Shown piece by piece: positions 54,993 through 63,823 of a stretch of DNA of 64,000 bases. Position numbers and translations under genes: made by a program. Under the pieces are notes generated by a model. The model was given only the letters and a program-made list of their open reading frames with translations. It was not told the DNA's origin and made no database searches. Within the stretch, counting starts at the first letter, position 1; each line of letters begins with the position of its first letter. This DNA is from a virus: the IMG/VR virus record IMGVR_UViG_3300031834_000001, positions 1-64,000 of that record, one strand, 5' to 3'.

Positions 54993-56654
54993 GTGGGTGT
55001 CCTAACTATCGAACGCCGCTCGGACGATGAGGGCCAGTGGAGGCCCCAGTCCCTCAAGGACCTCGACCTCTACCTGGATTCCCTGGCCTATGGCGGGCCT
55101 ACCATGTCCGGCCAGCACGTCGGGGAGGAGCAGGCTCTCAAGCTGTCCGCCGTCTGGGCCTGCGTCCGCCGTCTGGCCGAGCCCATCGCCGGGATACCCT
55201 TCCAGGTTTTCGAGGAGACCGACATCGGCCGGGAGAGACGCCGCCGCCACAACCTTGAGACCGTCCTGAACCGCATGGCTAACCCCGAAATGACGGCCTA
55301 CGAGTGGCGCGAGACGATGGTGGCCCACGTCAGCCTCTGGGGTAACCACTACTCCTACATCCAGCGGGATCGTCTGGACCGCGTGCGTGGCCTGATCCCC
55401 ATTCACCCCAGCCGGGTCGAAATCAAGCGCGAGCCGCCCATTCGTGGGAAGTTGGTCTACTACGTTTCCTTTTCCGATGGGCATAAGGAGCCCAACAAGC
55501 CGTCCGAGATCCTCCACATTAAGCTTTTCAGCCTCGACGGCGTCAACGGCGTCTCGTTCATCGGGTTCGCGCGCGAGGGCCTGGGCATCGGGCTCAGCCT
55601 GGAGGAAATGGCGGCCAGGTTCTTCGGGCATGGAATGCAACTTGCGGGGACGCTGGAGCACCCCGGCCCAACCCTCTCAGACGAAGCCAAGGAGAATCTG
55701 AGAAGTTCGATCAAGGAGCGGTTCGGCGGAGTTGGCAAGTCGCAGGGCCTCTTGCTGTTGGAAAACGGTATTAAGTACAATAAGATGAGCATCCCGCCCA
55801 ACGACGCCCAATTTTTGGAAAGTCGCGCGTGGTCGGTCACCGACATCGCCCGTTGGTTCCTGGTGCCCGCCCCGCTGATTAACGACCTTAGCCAAGCGAC
55901 AAACTCCAACATCGAGGAACAGGACCGCACGTTCATCACGCTTACCCTGGTCCCCGGTTGGTGCCGGCGCATCGAGTCCCGCGTGAACACCTCCCTTTTC
56001 CTGCCGTCGGAGACGGACTTCTATGCCAAACTTAACGTGGACGGCCTGCTCCGAGGTGACCCCGTGGCCCGCGCTACATCTCTCAAGATCAGACTGGACG
56101 CCGGAGCGATCAACGCTAACGAGTGGCGCACCCTGGATGAAATGAACTCCATCGGTCCCCAAGGTGACATCTACCGCTTCCCGCTCAACATGGCTTCCGC
56201 GCAGGACATCGTGGACGGGAAGGTTCAGCCGAACCCGAACGTCAAGGGCCCCGCCGACACCGCGCGGTCCCTCCTCGCCCACCGGGCCCTCCTCGAATCC
56301 CAGGCGGCCGTAGTCCTCCGGCGCGAGGAGCAGGAGGTTATCGCTATCGCCCGGCGCGGCCTGTCCGACCCGGCCTCCCTACGTACCCGACTGGAGTCCT
56401 GGTTCGCCGGTCACGTCTCCTTCGCCCAGGCCCACCTAAGAGACGCGGTTGCCGCCTGCGCTGCGGCCGCCGGGCAGGGTAACGTGGAACCCGACGCCTA
56501 CCTTGGGGAGGATGTCCTCCTCCAGAAGCCCGCCGTCCTGGCCTGTCTAGCCGAACCTGACCCCGTCGCCGCCCTCCGCTCACACTACGACGCCCGACGG
56601 TTGAGCTGGCCGGGCGAGGTTGCCGATAGCATCCTGTCCGCCCTGGAGGTCTAG
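54993..56654 (+). CDS. Portal protein (HK97-type)
   Basis: A 553-residue protein. Typical HK97-portal elements are visible: VWACVRRLAEPIAGIPFQVFE, WRETMVAHVSLWGNHYSYI, EILHIKLFSLDGVNGVSFI, the DAQFLESRAWSVTDIARWFLVP segment and NIEEQDRTFITLTLVP. It forms the dodecameric channel through which DNA is packed. The C-terminal 130 residues are helical and longer than in the shortest homologues. GTG 54993, six bases after the previous stop. Confidence 0.95.
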   Translation: MGVLTIERRSDDEGQWRPQSLKDLDLYLDSLAYGGPTMSGQHVGEEQALKLSAVWACVRRLAEPIAGIPFQVFEETDIGRERRRRHNLETVLNRMANPEMTAYEWRETMVAHVSLWGNHYSYIQRDRLDRVRGLIPIHPSRVEIKREPPIRGKLVYYVSFSDGHKEPNKPSEILHIKLFSLDGVNGVSFIGFAREGLGIGLSLEEMAARFFGHGMQLAGTLEHPGPTLSDEAKENLRSSIKERFGGVGKSQGLLLLENGIKYNKMSIPPNDAQFLESRAWSVTDIARWFLVPAPLINDLSQATNSNIEEQDRTFITLTLVPGWCRRIESRVNTSLFLPSETDFYAKLNVDGLLRGDPVARATSLKIRLDAGAINANEWRTLDEMNSIGPQGDIYRFPLNMASAQDIVDGKVQPNPNVKGPADTARSLLAHRALLESQAAVVLRREEQEVIAIARRGLSDPASLRTRLESWFAGHVSFAQAHLRDAVAACAAAAGQGNVEPDAYLGEDVLLQKPAVLACLAEPDPVAALRSHYDARRLSWPGEVADSILSALEV

Positions 56655-56657
56655 CCC

Positions 56658-58160
56658 ATGCCCGCCTGCCCGAAGCACAAAACCGACACCGTTGACACCG
56701 CCTGGGACGCCGGGGCGAATGAGAAGCGCCTGCCTGACGACGCCGACAAGTCCACTTTGCAGAAGATGTACGCCTGGGTTCCCGAAGGCGACTCACCGAC
56801 CAAGAGCGCGTCGAAATTCCCGCACCATGAGGTCTCCGAGTCCGGCGTTCCCGGCGCGGCGAACCTCAACGGATGTCAGGCTGGCTTCGGCCGCCTCAAT
56901 CAATCCGACATTTCCGAGGGCGACAAGGACGGCGTCCATGCCCACTTGTCCGCGCACTACATGGACGCCGGCAAGGAGCCGCCGGAGAGAAGCGCGAGTG
57001 GGCCGATTGAGACCCGCGTGGGCAAGAAGCTCGGCAAGGCCAACCGGGAGAGGGTCGAGAAGGTTAGGGACCTCCAGAAGGATTTGCGGGGCCTAGCCAA
57101 GCAGGCGCATGACCTGGCTGAGGAAGTCCTCAACTCCGACAACAAGGACGACGGCGAGGAGGAAAGCAAGGGACGCGCCGCCCAGTGGTACCAGGCCGAA
57201 CCTCGCAAGCGGTCGGTTCCCCAGTCCCAAATTGAGTACCGGACCTTCCGCGTGGAGTACCGGACGGACCGGACGACCGGGAAGCCGCGCATAACCGGCC
57301 ACGCCGCCATGTTCAACCAGGAGACCGAGGTTTACGACTGGTGGATGGACGACACCTATATTGAGGATATCGCCCCCGGCGCGTTCGCCAAGACCATCAG
57401 GGAAGCCGACGTGCGGATGCTCTTCAACCATAACCCAGACTGGATTTTGGGGCGCAGCAAACCCGGCAAGGCCAGCACCCTGCGGCTCTCCGAGGACGCC
57501 GTCGGCCTCGCCATCGACAACGACCCGCCGGAAACTCAGTTGGTCAATGACCTGGTCCTGGTGCCCATGGAGCGCGGCGACCTAGACCAAATGTCCTTCG
57601 CCTTCCGGGTGATCCGGCATGAGATTATCGAACTCGGCAACCGCAAATTCAAGCGGAGACTGCTTGAGGTCGAGTTGTTTGACACGTCAATCGTGACTTA
57701 CCCGCAGTATGAATTGACCCATGCCGAGGTTGTCCACTCGGCTTTCGCGGACGCGGGAATTGACATGCGCAGCCTCGGCCCCGAGTTGATTCGTCGCATG
57801 GCGGGCCTCCCGGTTAACGCCGACGCCCTACGCTCCTCCCTGACCGCCCTTCGCTCCCTGCTCCCCGAGGGGGCCAAGTGCGGCTGCGGCCGCTGCAAGT
57901 CCGAGCCCGCCCCGGAGATTACGCCCGTTCCCCCTGTCAACCCTCCGACCGTGGAAGCCGAGGCCAGCAAGGTGGGCCCCACTCCCCCGGCCGATGTTAT
58001 ACCGCCTAGCCCCGCCGCTCCAACCCCCGACTCCGAGCCGGGCAATGACCACTCGGAGGATAAGCGCGAGACGCCGACACTGGCAGGCCAGCCGTCGGAG
58101 AAGCGTGCCAGGAGGTTGAAGATCGCCGAGGCCGAGGCGTACCTGCTCATAGGCAAGTAA
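56658..58160 (+). CDS. Prohead maturation protease with extra N-terminal domain
   Basis: A 500-residue protein. The HK97/U35-type protease is in the middle (about 195-370): GHAAMFNQETEVYDW, FNHNPDWILGR with the catalytic His, DLVLVPMERGDLDQMSFAFRV with the catalytic Ser, and a FDTSIVTYPQY tail. The first 110 residues are a separate domain (KMYAWVPEGDSP, then FPHHEVS and HAHLSAHYMD) known as an N-terminal partner of phage proteases. A Pro-rich scaffold-like tail with a CGCGRC motif follows. It cleaves the capsid protein during head maturation. Confidence 0.9.
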   Translation: MPACPKHKTDTVDTAWDAGANEKRLPDDADKSTLQKMYAWVPEGDSPTKSASKFPHHEVSESGVPGAANLNGCQAGFGRLNQSDISEGDKDGVHAHLSAHYMDAGKEPPERSASGPIETRVGKKLGKANRERVEKVRDLQKDLRGLAKQAHDLAEEVLNSDNKDDGEEESKGRAAQWYQAEPRKRSVPQSQIEYRTFRVEYRTDRTTGKPRITGHAAMFNQETEVYDWWMDDTYIEDIAPGAFAKTIREADVRMLFNHNPDWILGRSKPGKASTLRLSEDAVGLAIDNDPPETQLVNDLVLVPMERGDLDQMSFAFRVIRHEIIELGNRKFKRRLLEVELFDTSIVTYPQYELTHAEVVHSAFADAGIDMRSLGPELIRRMAGLPVNADALRSSLTALRSLLPEGAKCGCGRCKSEPAPEITPVPPVNPPTVEAEASKVGPTPPADVIPPSPAAPTPDSEPGNDHSEDKRETPTLAGQPSEKRARRLKIAEAEAYLLIGK

Positions 58161-58189
58161 CCGCTACCTATCCGCACCCGCAACCGAGG

Positions 58190-58211
58190 CCCGCCCACTG
58201 AGGCGGGTTTT
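58190..58211 (+). terminator. Terminator between protease and capsid genes
   Basis: A stem CCCGCC/GGCGGG (58190-58195 with 58202-58207), a 6-base loop, then TTTT. It may act as a partial terminator or mark an RNA end upstream of the capsid message. Confidence 0.7.
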
Positions 58212-58239
58212 GTGTTGCCTCTGAAAGGAGCCACTCAGC

Positions 58240-59544
58240 ATGACCATCGACGAAACCAGCGCCCAGTACGCCCAGGCGTTCGCCGACATGAAGGCCGCCG
58301 ACGGTAAGGACGATGAGGCCGCCTTCATCGAAGCCGAGGGCCGCATGACCGCCGCTAAGACTAAGCTGATCCGCGCCGAGAAGTTGGGCACCGAGGAACG
58401 TTGGAGTAGCAAGCCCCCGGAGGACGACAAGCCTCCGACGGACGATCCAACGGCCCCGGAAGCCCGGTCCGAACCCCCGTGTCCCCGCCTCTACCGGAAC
58501 CTTGGCGAGCAACTGGTCGATGTGGTCCGAGCGGGCAGGGGCCACGCGCCCGACAAGCGCTTGCTCCAACTGAACGACTACGAGGCTCGCGTCTCCGGCA
58601 TGTCCGAGGGCGTCCCCGCTGACGGAGGCTGGATGGTCCAGACCGACTCCGCCACCGAGTTGATTAAGACGACCTGGGAGACGAACGTCCTCGCGGGAAG
58701 ATGCCGGACGTGGCAACTGTCCACCAGCGCGAATTCCATGAAGGTTCCCGCCGTGGATGAAACCTCCCGCGCCACCGGATCCCGTTGGGGTGGCGTCCAG
58801 GTCTACTGGGAAACCGAAGGCGAGTCAACGAGTGGCAAGAAGATCAAACTCTCCTTCGTCCGGCTGGAACTGAAAAAGATGAAGGGCGTCGCCTATCTGT
58901 CCTCGGAACTCCTGGAAGACGCGCCTCTCATGCAGGATTGGGTCAATCAGGCGTTCCCGGAGGAAATGGGCTTCATGCTCGACGACGCCATCTTCCGTGG
59001 CGACGGAGCCAGTCAGCCTCTCGGCTTCACCAACGCCGCTTGCTTGGTCACTGTAGCCAAGCGAACCAATCAGGTAGAGGACACCATCCTCGCCGAGAAC
59101 GTCATCGACATGTGGGCGCGAGTGGCTCCATCCTGCAAGCCTCGCTCCGTCTGGCTCATCAACTCCGAGGTTATGACGGAACTCCCCAAGATGACCATCA
59201 ACGTGGGCACCGGCGGCTCCGTCGTCTACATGCCCGCCGGTGGGTTGGCTGGCCTCCCCTATGGAACTCTCTACGGCCGCCCGGTCCTCGAAATCGAGCA
59301 GGCGTCCGCCCTGGGCGACGTGGGCGACATCTGCTGCGTCGATCTCACCCAGTACTACCTGGCCAGAAAGCGCGGCGTCCAGGCCGCGACCTCCATCCAC
59401 GTCAAGTTCGTCGAAGAGGAAACGGCCCTCCGGTGGTCCATGCGCGTCGATGGCCAACCCGCTTGGAAGTCAGCCCTCACCCCGTATAAGGCCAAGTCCG
59501 GCAACACCATCTCCCCGTTTGTCACCCTGGCCGCCCGCGCCTAA
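58240..59544 (+). CDS. Major capsid protein (HK97 fold)
   Basis: A 434-residue capsid protein. The first 125 residues are charged and helical (a delta/scaffold domain cut by the protease). The shell domain then starts around VPADGGWMVQTDSATELIKT. Later landmarks are SVPAVDET-like KVPAVDETSRATGSRWGG, FMLDDAIFRGDGASQPLGFTN and the C-terminal RWSMRVDGQPAWKSALTPYK. This is the normal length and order for HK97-type capsid proteins. GAAAGGAG precedes ATG 58240. Inverted repeats flank the gene. Confidence 0.95.
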   Translation: MTIDETSAQYAQAFADMKAADGKDDEAAFIEAEGRMTAAKTKLIRAEKLGTEERWSSKPPEDDKPPTDDPTAPEARSEPPCPRLYRNLGEQLVDVVRAGRGHAPDKRLLQLNDYEARVSGMSEGVPADGGWMVQTDSATELIKTTWETNVLAGRCRTWQLSTSANSMKVPAVDETSRATGSRWGGVQVYWETEGESTSGKKIKLSFVRLELKKMKGVAYLSSELLEDAPLMQDWVNQAFPEEMGFMLDDAIFRGDGASQPLGFTNAACLVTVAKRTNQVEDTILAENVIDMWARVAPSCKPRSVWLINSEVMTELPKMTINVGTGGSVVYMPAGGLAGLPYGTLYGRPVLEIEQASALGDVGDICCVDLTQYYLARKRGVQAATSIHVKFVEEETALRWSMRVDGQPAWKSALTPYKAKSGNTISPFVTLAARA

Positions 59545-59558
59545 CCTAGCTCCCCCGG

Positions 59559-59596
59559 CCCGGACCCCGACGGCCTAACCGCCATTTGGGTCCGGG
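59559..59596 (+). repeat. Inverted repeat after the capsid gene
   Basis: A perfect 9-bp stem (59559-59567 with 59588-59596) and 20-base loop, with no T-run. Similar structures follow the next two genes. Confidence 0.6.
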
Positions 59597-59623
59597 TCTC
59601 CCAATTGAAAGGAGGCAAGCGTA

Positions 59624-60097
59624 ATGCCTGGTGACAGCATCTTCTACGTCTCTCAGATGGGCCATGTCGTCAACGTCCTGCCCCCGAAGGACATCACCGG
59701 CGGGGCCACCACGGGCGTCGTGTTCTCGATGGCGACCTACAGCCACGCCAGCGTCATCCTCCAGTTCGGCGTGACCGGCGCGGCTTGCACGGTGACCGTC
59801 GAGGAGTGCGACGCCTTCTCGCCGACGTCCCATCCCGACATCACCTTCAACGTCCACAAGGAGGAGACGGACTCCGGGGACACCCTGGGGGCTCTGGTCT
59901 CCGCGGCCACTCTGGCCACCTCGACCAACAACAGCATCATGTACGTGATCGAACTCGACGCCGCCCAACTCTCCGAGGGCTACCCCTACGTCCGGCTCAA
60001 CTGGTCCAACCCGGGCCAAGCGACCCTCGCGTCCGCCGTGGCCATCCTGTCGGGCGCGAGATACGCCTCCGACCAGTCCGCCACCGTGATCGCCTAA
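59624..60097 (+). CDS. Probable head decoration or minor structural protein
   Basis: A 157-residue beta-rich protein (TTGVVFSMATYSHASVILQFG; ACTVTVEECDAF; YPYVRLNWSNPGQATLASAV). This is the pattern of small phage decoration/jelly-roll-like proteins placed right after the capsid gene. AAAGGAGG precedes the ATG. Exact family not named. Confidence 0.65.
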   Translation: MPGDSIFYVSQMGHVVNVLPPKDITGGATTGVVFSMATYSHASVILQFGVTGAACTVTVEECDAFSPTSHPDITFNVHKEETDSGDTLGALVSAATLATSTNNSIMYVIELDAAQLSEGYPYVRLNWSNPGQATLASAVAILSGARYASDQSATVIA

Positions 60098-60113
60098 CCA
60101 CCTAGTTCCCCCC

Positions 60114-60154
60114 ATCCGGGCGGGTCCGACCCCAGAAACCGGGCCCGCCCGGAT
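60114..60154 (+). repeat. Inverted repeat after the decoration-like gene
   Basis: A perfect 11-bp stem (60114-60124 with 60144-60154) and 19-base loop. No T-run. Confidence 0.65.
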
Positions 60155-60191
60155 CGCCCTACCCATCAGCCCAACCAGGAGGGACCCTGAA

Positions 60192-63100
60192 ATGGCTACT
60201 GGTTCTCGCTCTGCGCTGTCTTGGAGGAATGTCCCCGGAGGTATGCCCGCCGTCATCGACACCGGCCGCTACCCCGGCACTGTTTTCTGGGTTGACAGCA
60301 CCAACTCGAACGCCGGAGACACCTCCGGCCACGGGTCGGAGCCGGACGGCCCGTTCGCCAGCATCAACTACGCCGTTACGCAATGCACGGCCAGCAAGGG
60401 TGACACGATTATCGCCATGCCCGGCCACGTGGAGACAGTCACCGCCGCTGGCGGACTCGCCTTCGGCGTTATCGGCGTGAAGGTCATCTTCCAGGGCGAA
60501 GGGTCGTCCCGCGCCACCATCAACTTCACCACGGCCGCGTCCGCCGACATGGACATCACCGCCGCCAACGTGAGCCTCATCGGCCCCCGTTTCCTAGTCG
60601 GAGTGGACGCCCTCACTAACCCGATCCACATTGCCGCCGCCGACTGCCTCATCAAGGACGCCGAGTGGTACGACGCCCCGGCCAAGGCGGCCATCGACTG
60701 CGTGGTGGCCACCGCCGCCGCCTCTCGCCTGGTCATCGACGGTTGGAAGTTCTTCGCCTCGACCACCGGCACCCAGAAGCAGTCGAGCATCCAGGTAGGC
60801 GCGGCCGCCAACGTGGTTCTCAAGAACATCTGGATCGCGGGCGACTTCGGCACCGGTAACATCGAGAACGGCACGGCCTGGGCGAACGTCCTGATCGCCG
60901 ACGTCGTCCTGGAAAACACGAACGTCGGGCCTGTGCCGGGTATCACCCTGGCGGCCACCGCCACCGGGAACGTCGTCAACGCCAAGGTCACCATCGCCTC
61001 CGGCACGGTCCCCATCACGGCGAACAACGACATGCAGTGGTACGACTCCGGCTACAGCACGACCGACGCTTCGGCCTGGGGCACCATTGGCGTCATCCCG
61101 GCCGCTGGGCTTGAGGGCAAAGTGGACCTCGTCCTGGCCGACACGACCACCATCAAGCTGACTGCCGCTGACGCCAAGATCGACACGACCGCCGTTGCGG
61201 CCGCGCCAGTTCTCAACTCCCTGGGCCGTTTCATCTACTCTGGCGGCACGGCGCGCGGCACTCCCCTGGCCGACTCGAAGTCCTTGGTGGACGCTCTCGG
61301 CACGGACGGCACGACGATGTCGGACAACACCACCAGCATCGTGGGTATTCTCGGCGTGAACGACGCGGACAACGCTTTCGTCTCATCCGCCGTGGTCGCC
61401 AACGCTGACGGGTCCATCCTCGAACGCCTGGAGTTCGCGCAGAACCAGGCCAACAAGCTCGACGCCGTGACCCTTGCCGCCGCGCCGGTCGCCGGTTCCC
61501 TGGCTCGCTTCGTCGCCTCCGGCGGCACGGCCCTCGGCACGGCCCTGGCGGACTCCAAGTCCCTCGTGGACGCCTTGGGCAGCAACGGCACAACGGTCGC
61601 CGACTCGGCCACCTCGGTCCTCGGTGCTATCGGCGCGAACAACGCCGACAATGCCTTCACCTCGGCCGCCGTTGTCGCCAATGCCGACGGTTCCGCCCTT
61701 GAGCGCCTGGAGTTCGTCCAGACGAAGGTCGGCTCGCCCGTCGGGGCTTCCGTGTCCGCCGACATTGCCACCATCGACGCCCACACCGACAAGATTGACT
61801 CGGCGAGCCTGGCTGTCGCGCCGACCGCTGGCTCCTTGGCGACCTTCATCGCCTCTGGCGGCGTCGCGCTCGGGACGGCCCTCGGTGCGTCCAAGTCCAT
61901 CCTCGACGCCCTCGGCAGCAACGGCCTAGCGGTTGCGGATTCGGCAGTGTCCGTCCTTGGCGCGGTTGGCGCGAACAACGCGGATAACGCTTTCGGCTCG
62001 GCCGCCGTGGTCAGCAATGCCGACGGCTCCGTTCTGGAGCGCGCGGAGTACATCCAGGCCCAGGTGGCCTTGGTCAAAGCGGTCACCGATGTCGAGGCCG
62101 CCGCTCTAGGCACGAACGGCACGGCAGTCACCGACTCGGCGGTCTCGGTCCTCGGAGCCATCGGCGCGAACAACGCGGATAACGCATTCTCGTCCGCTGC
62201 CGTTGTCGGCAACGCTGACGGGTCTGTCCTGGAACGCCTGGAGTTCGTCCAGACCAAGGTGGGCTCGCCGGTCGGGGCTTCCGTGTCCGCCGACATCGCC
62301 ACCATCGACGCCAACACCGACAAGATTGACTCGGCGAGCCTGGCGGTCAACCCGACGGCGGGCTCTATGGCTCGCTTTGTCGCCTCTGGTGGAACCGCTC
62401 TCGGCACGGCCCTGGCCGACTCCAAATCCCTCGTGGACGCCCTGGGCACCAACGGTACCACGGTTGCCGACTCGGCCACCTCCGTCCTCGGCGCGATCGG
62501 CGCGAACAACGCGGATAACGCTTTCACCTCGGCGGCCGTGGTTGCCAACGAGGACGGCTCCGTACTGGAGCGCATCCAGTGGAACCAGGAGCAGGTTGCC
62601 GTTACCTACGCTGCGGCCAACAAAATCGACGGCGCTACCCTGGCTGTCTCTCCTGTCGCGGGTTCCATGGCTCGTTTCGTGGCCTCTGGCGGTACCGCGC
62701 TGGGCACGCCTCTCGCGGATAGCAAGTCCCTGGTGGACGCCCTGGGCACCAACGGGACCACCCTGGTTGACTCGGCGACCTCCATCGTCGGCATCCTCGG
62801 CGTGGATGATGCCGATAACACATTCGCCTCGACCAACGTCGTCGCCAATGAGGACGGATCAATCCTGGAACGCCAGGAGTTCGTCCAGTCGAAGGTGGGC
62901 ACGCTGGCCAACGCGGGCGGCACGGTCACTCTTGGCGGCATCTTCGGCGACGTGGCCAATATCAGCATGGCCACCCGGCTCGACTCGGCGACCAAGAAGA
63001 CCGTCATCGCCGACGGTACCGCGATCCCCAACAACACCCAGGCCGCCGCTGGCCTCCTGGCTACTGCGACCAACGGGGACTGCTACATCGAGGAAATCAT

Positions 63101-63395
63101 CTGGCAGCGCGGCGTGGACAACTTCGTCGGCCCGACGAACTATGAACTCACCACCGACAACGTCGCCGGACTCACCGGGGCCAGCGGTCCCAACGGGGTG
63201 GCCATCCTCGCCAAGTTCAACGCGGCCAAGACTGGCGTCCTCTCGCTCGACGGGACGACGAAGCAGGTTCCCTTCGTTCTAGAGGCCACAAAGAAACTGT
63301 ACATCCACGGCGATGACGCGGCGACCTCGGCTGGCGGCACCACCAACTTCTACATCAAGTACCGCCGGATGGCCGCGAACGCCTACCTCGCCTAG
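60192..63395 (+). CDS. Large repeat-containing fibre/structural protein
   Basis: A 1067-residue protein. An N-terminal domain (about 1-340) has the strand pattern of a right-handed beta-helix (GDTIIAMPGHVETV; ANVVLKNIWIAGDF), like head fibres and tail spikes. About five imperfect repeats of roughly 90-170 residues follow (about 340-905), each with SGGTALGTALADSKSLVDAL, VLGAIGANNADNAF and AADGS-type ANADGSVLERLEF. A unique C-terminal domain closes the protein. Its place beside the capsid gene suggests a head fibre or a surface spike. AGGAGGGACC precedes ATG 60192. Confidence 0.75.
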   Translation: MATGSRSALSWRNVPGGMPAVIDTGRYPGTVFWVDSTNSNAGDTSGHGSEPDGPFASINYAVTQCTASKGDTIIAMPGHVETVTAAGGLAFGVIGVKVIFQGEGSSRATINFTTAASADMDITAANVSLIGPRFLVGVDALTNPIHIAAADCLIKDAEWYDAPAKAAIDCVVATAAASRLVIDGWKFFASTTGTQKQSSIQVGAAANVVLKNIWIAGDFGTGNIENGTAWANVLIADVVLENTNVGPVPGITLAATATGNVVNAKVTIASGTVPITANNDMQWYDSGYSTTDASAWGTIGVIPAAGLEGKVDLVLADTTTIKLTAADAKIDTTAVAAAPVLNSLGRFIYSGGTARGTPLADSKSLVDALGTDGTTMSDNTTSIVGILGVNDADNAFVSSAVVANADGSILERLEFAQNQANKLDAVTLAAAPVAGSLARFVASGGTALGTALADSKSLVDALGSNGTTVADSATSVLGAIGANNADNAFTSAAVVANADGSALERLEFVQTKVGSPVGASVSADIATIDAHTDKIDSASLAVAPTAGSLATFIASGGVALGTALGASKSILDALGSNGLAVADSAVSVLGAVGANNADNAFGSAAVVSNADGSVLERAEYIQAQVALVKAVTDVEAAALGTNGTAVTDSAVSVLGAIGANNADNAFSSAAVVGNADGSVLERLEFVQTKVGSPVGASVSADIATIDANTDKIDSASLAVNPTAGSMARFVASGGTALGTALADSKSLVDALGTNGTTVADSATSVLGAIGANNADNAFTSAAVVANEDGSVLERIQWNQEQVAVTYAAANKIDGATLAVSPVAGSMARFVASGGTALGTPLADSKSLVDALGTNGTTLVDSATSIVGILGVDDADNTFASTNVVANEDGSILERQEFVQSKVGTLANAGGTVTLGGIFGDVANISMATRLDSATKKTVIADGTAIPNNTQAAAGLLATATNGDCYIEEIIWQRGVDNFVGPTNYELTTDNVAGLTGASGPNGVAILAKFNAAKTGVLSLDGTTKQVPFVLEATKKLYIHGDDAATSAGGTTNFYIKYRRMAANAYLA
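61200..62900 (+). repeat. Tandem coding repeats in the fibre gene
   Basis: Imperfect repeats with the phrases SKSLVDALG, GANNADNAF and NADGSVLERLEF recur five or six times. One unit carries an internal duplication (61900-62250), in which the GANNADNAF block appears twice with a shortened spacer. DNA identity is high enough for recombination to change copy number. Confidence 0.8.
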
Positions 63396-63413
63396 TTCCA
63401 CCTAGTCCGACAC

Positions 63414-63443
63414 GGAGGGCCTCGCTTCCGACGGAGGCCCTCC
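63414..63443 (+). repeat. Inverted repeat after the fibre gene
   Basis: A perfect 10-bp stem (63414-63423 with 63434-63443) and 10-base loop. No T-run; lies 20 bases before the next start. Confidence 0.65.
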
Positions 63444-63463
63444 CCTACCTGGAGGTCTGACCC

Positions 63464-63823
63464 ATGGCAACTCCCTTTGAGGAACGGGTCTCCCAGTCCG
63501 TCAAGGTTATCAAGTACAGTTGGACCTCCACCGCTGGCGGGGCCGCTTCGGACACCACCGCGAACGCCTACGACGGCAAGGTCCTCTGGGTAGTCACGGA
63601 CCCCGACGGAACCTCCGTCCCCTCGGACAACTACTCCCTCACAATCCTCAACTCCGACGGGGTGGACATTCTCGCCGGGGCTTGCCTGGCCAACCGGGAT
63701 ACCGCGAACACGGAGTATGTGGCCGAGGCGTCCCTGGGCTGCGCGGGCAACTCCAAGCTCACCTTCACCATTTCGGGGGCCGGAGACACCAGGAAAGGTG
63801 TGGTGTACCTTTATGTCCGATAA
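63464..63823 (+). CDS. Beta-rich structural protein
   Basis: A 119-residue protein with an Ig-like or jelly-roll strand pattern (QSVKVIKYSWTSTAGG; GKVLWVVTDPDGTSVPSDNY; KLTFTISGAGDTRKGVVYLYV). Likely a head or neck component, by position. GGAGG precedes ATG 63464. Confidence 0.6.
   Translation: MATPFEERVSQSVKVIKYSWTSTAGGAASDTTANAYDGKVLWVVTDPDGTSVPSDNYSLTILNSDGVDILAGACLANRDTANTEYVAEASLGCAGNSKLTFTISGAGDTRKGVVYLYVR

Noticed and set aside
61235-62575. Long leftward frame of about 446 codons antisense to the fibre repeats
   Set aside because: It mirrors the repeat codon pattern of the rightward gene, has no ribosome site and no fold pattern.
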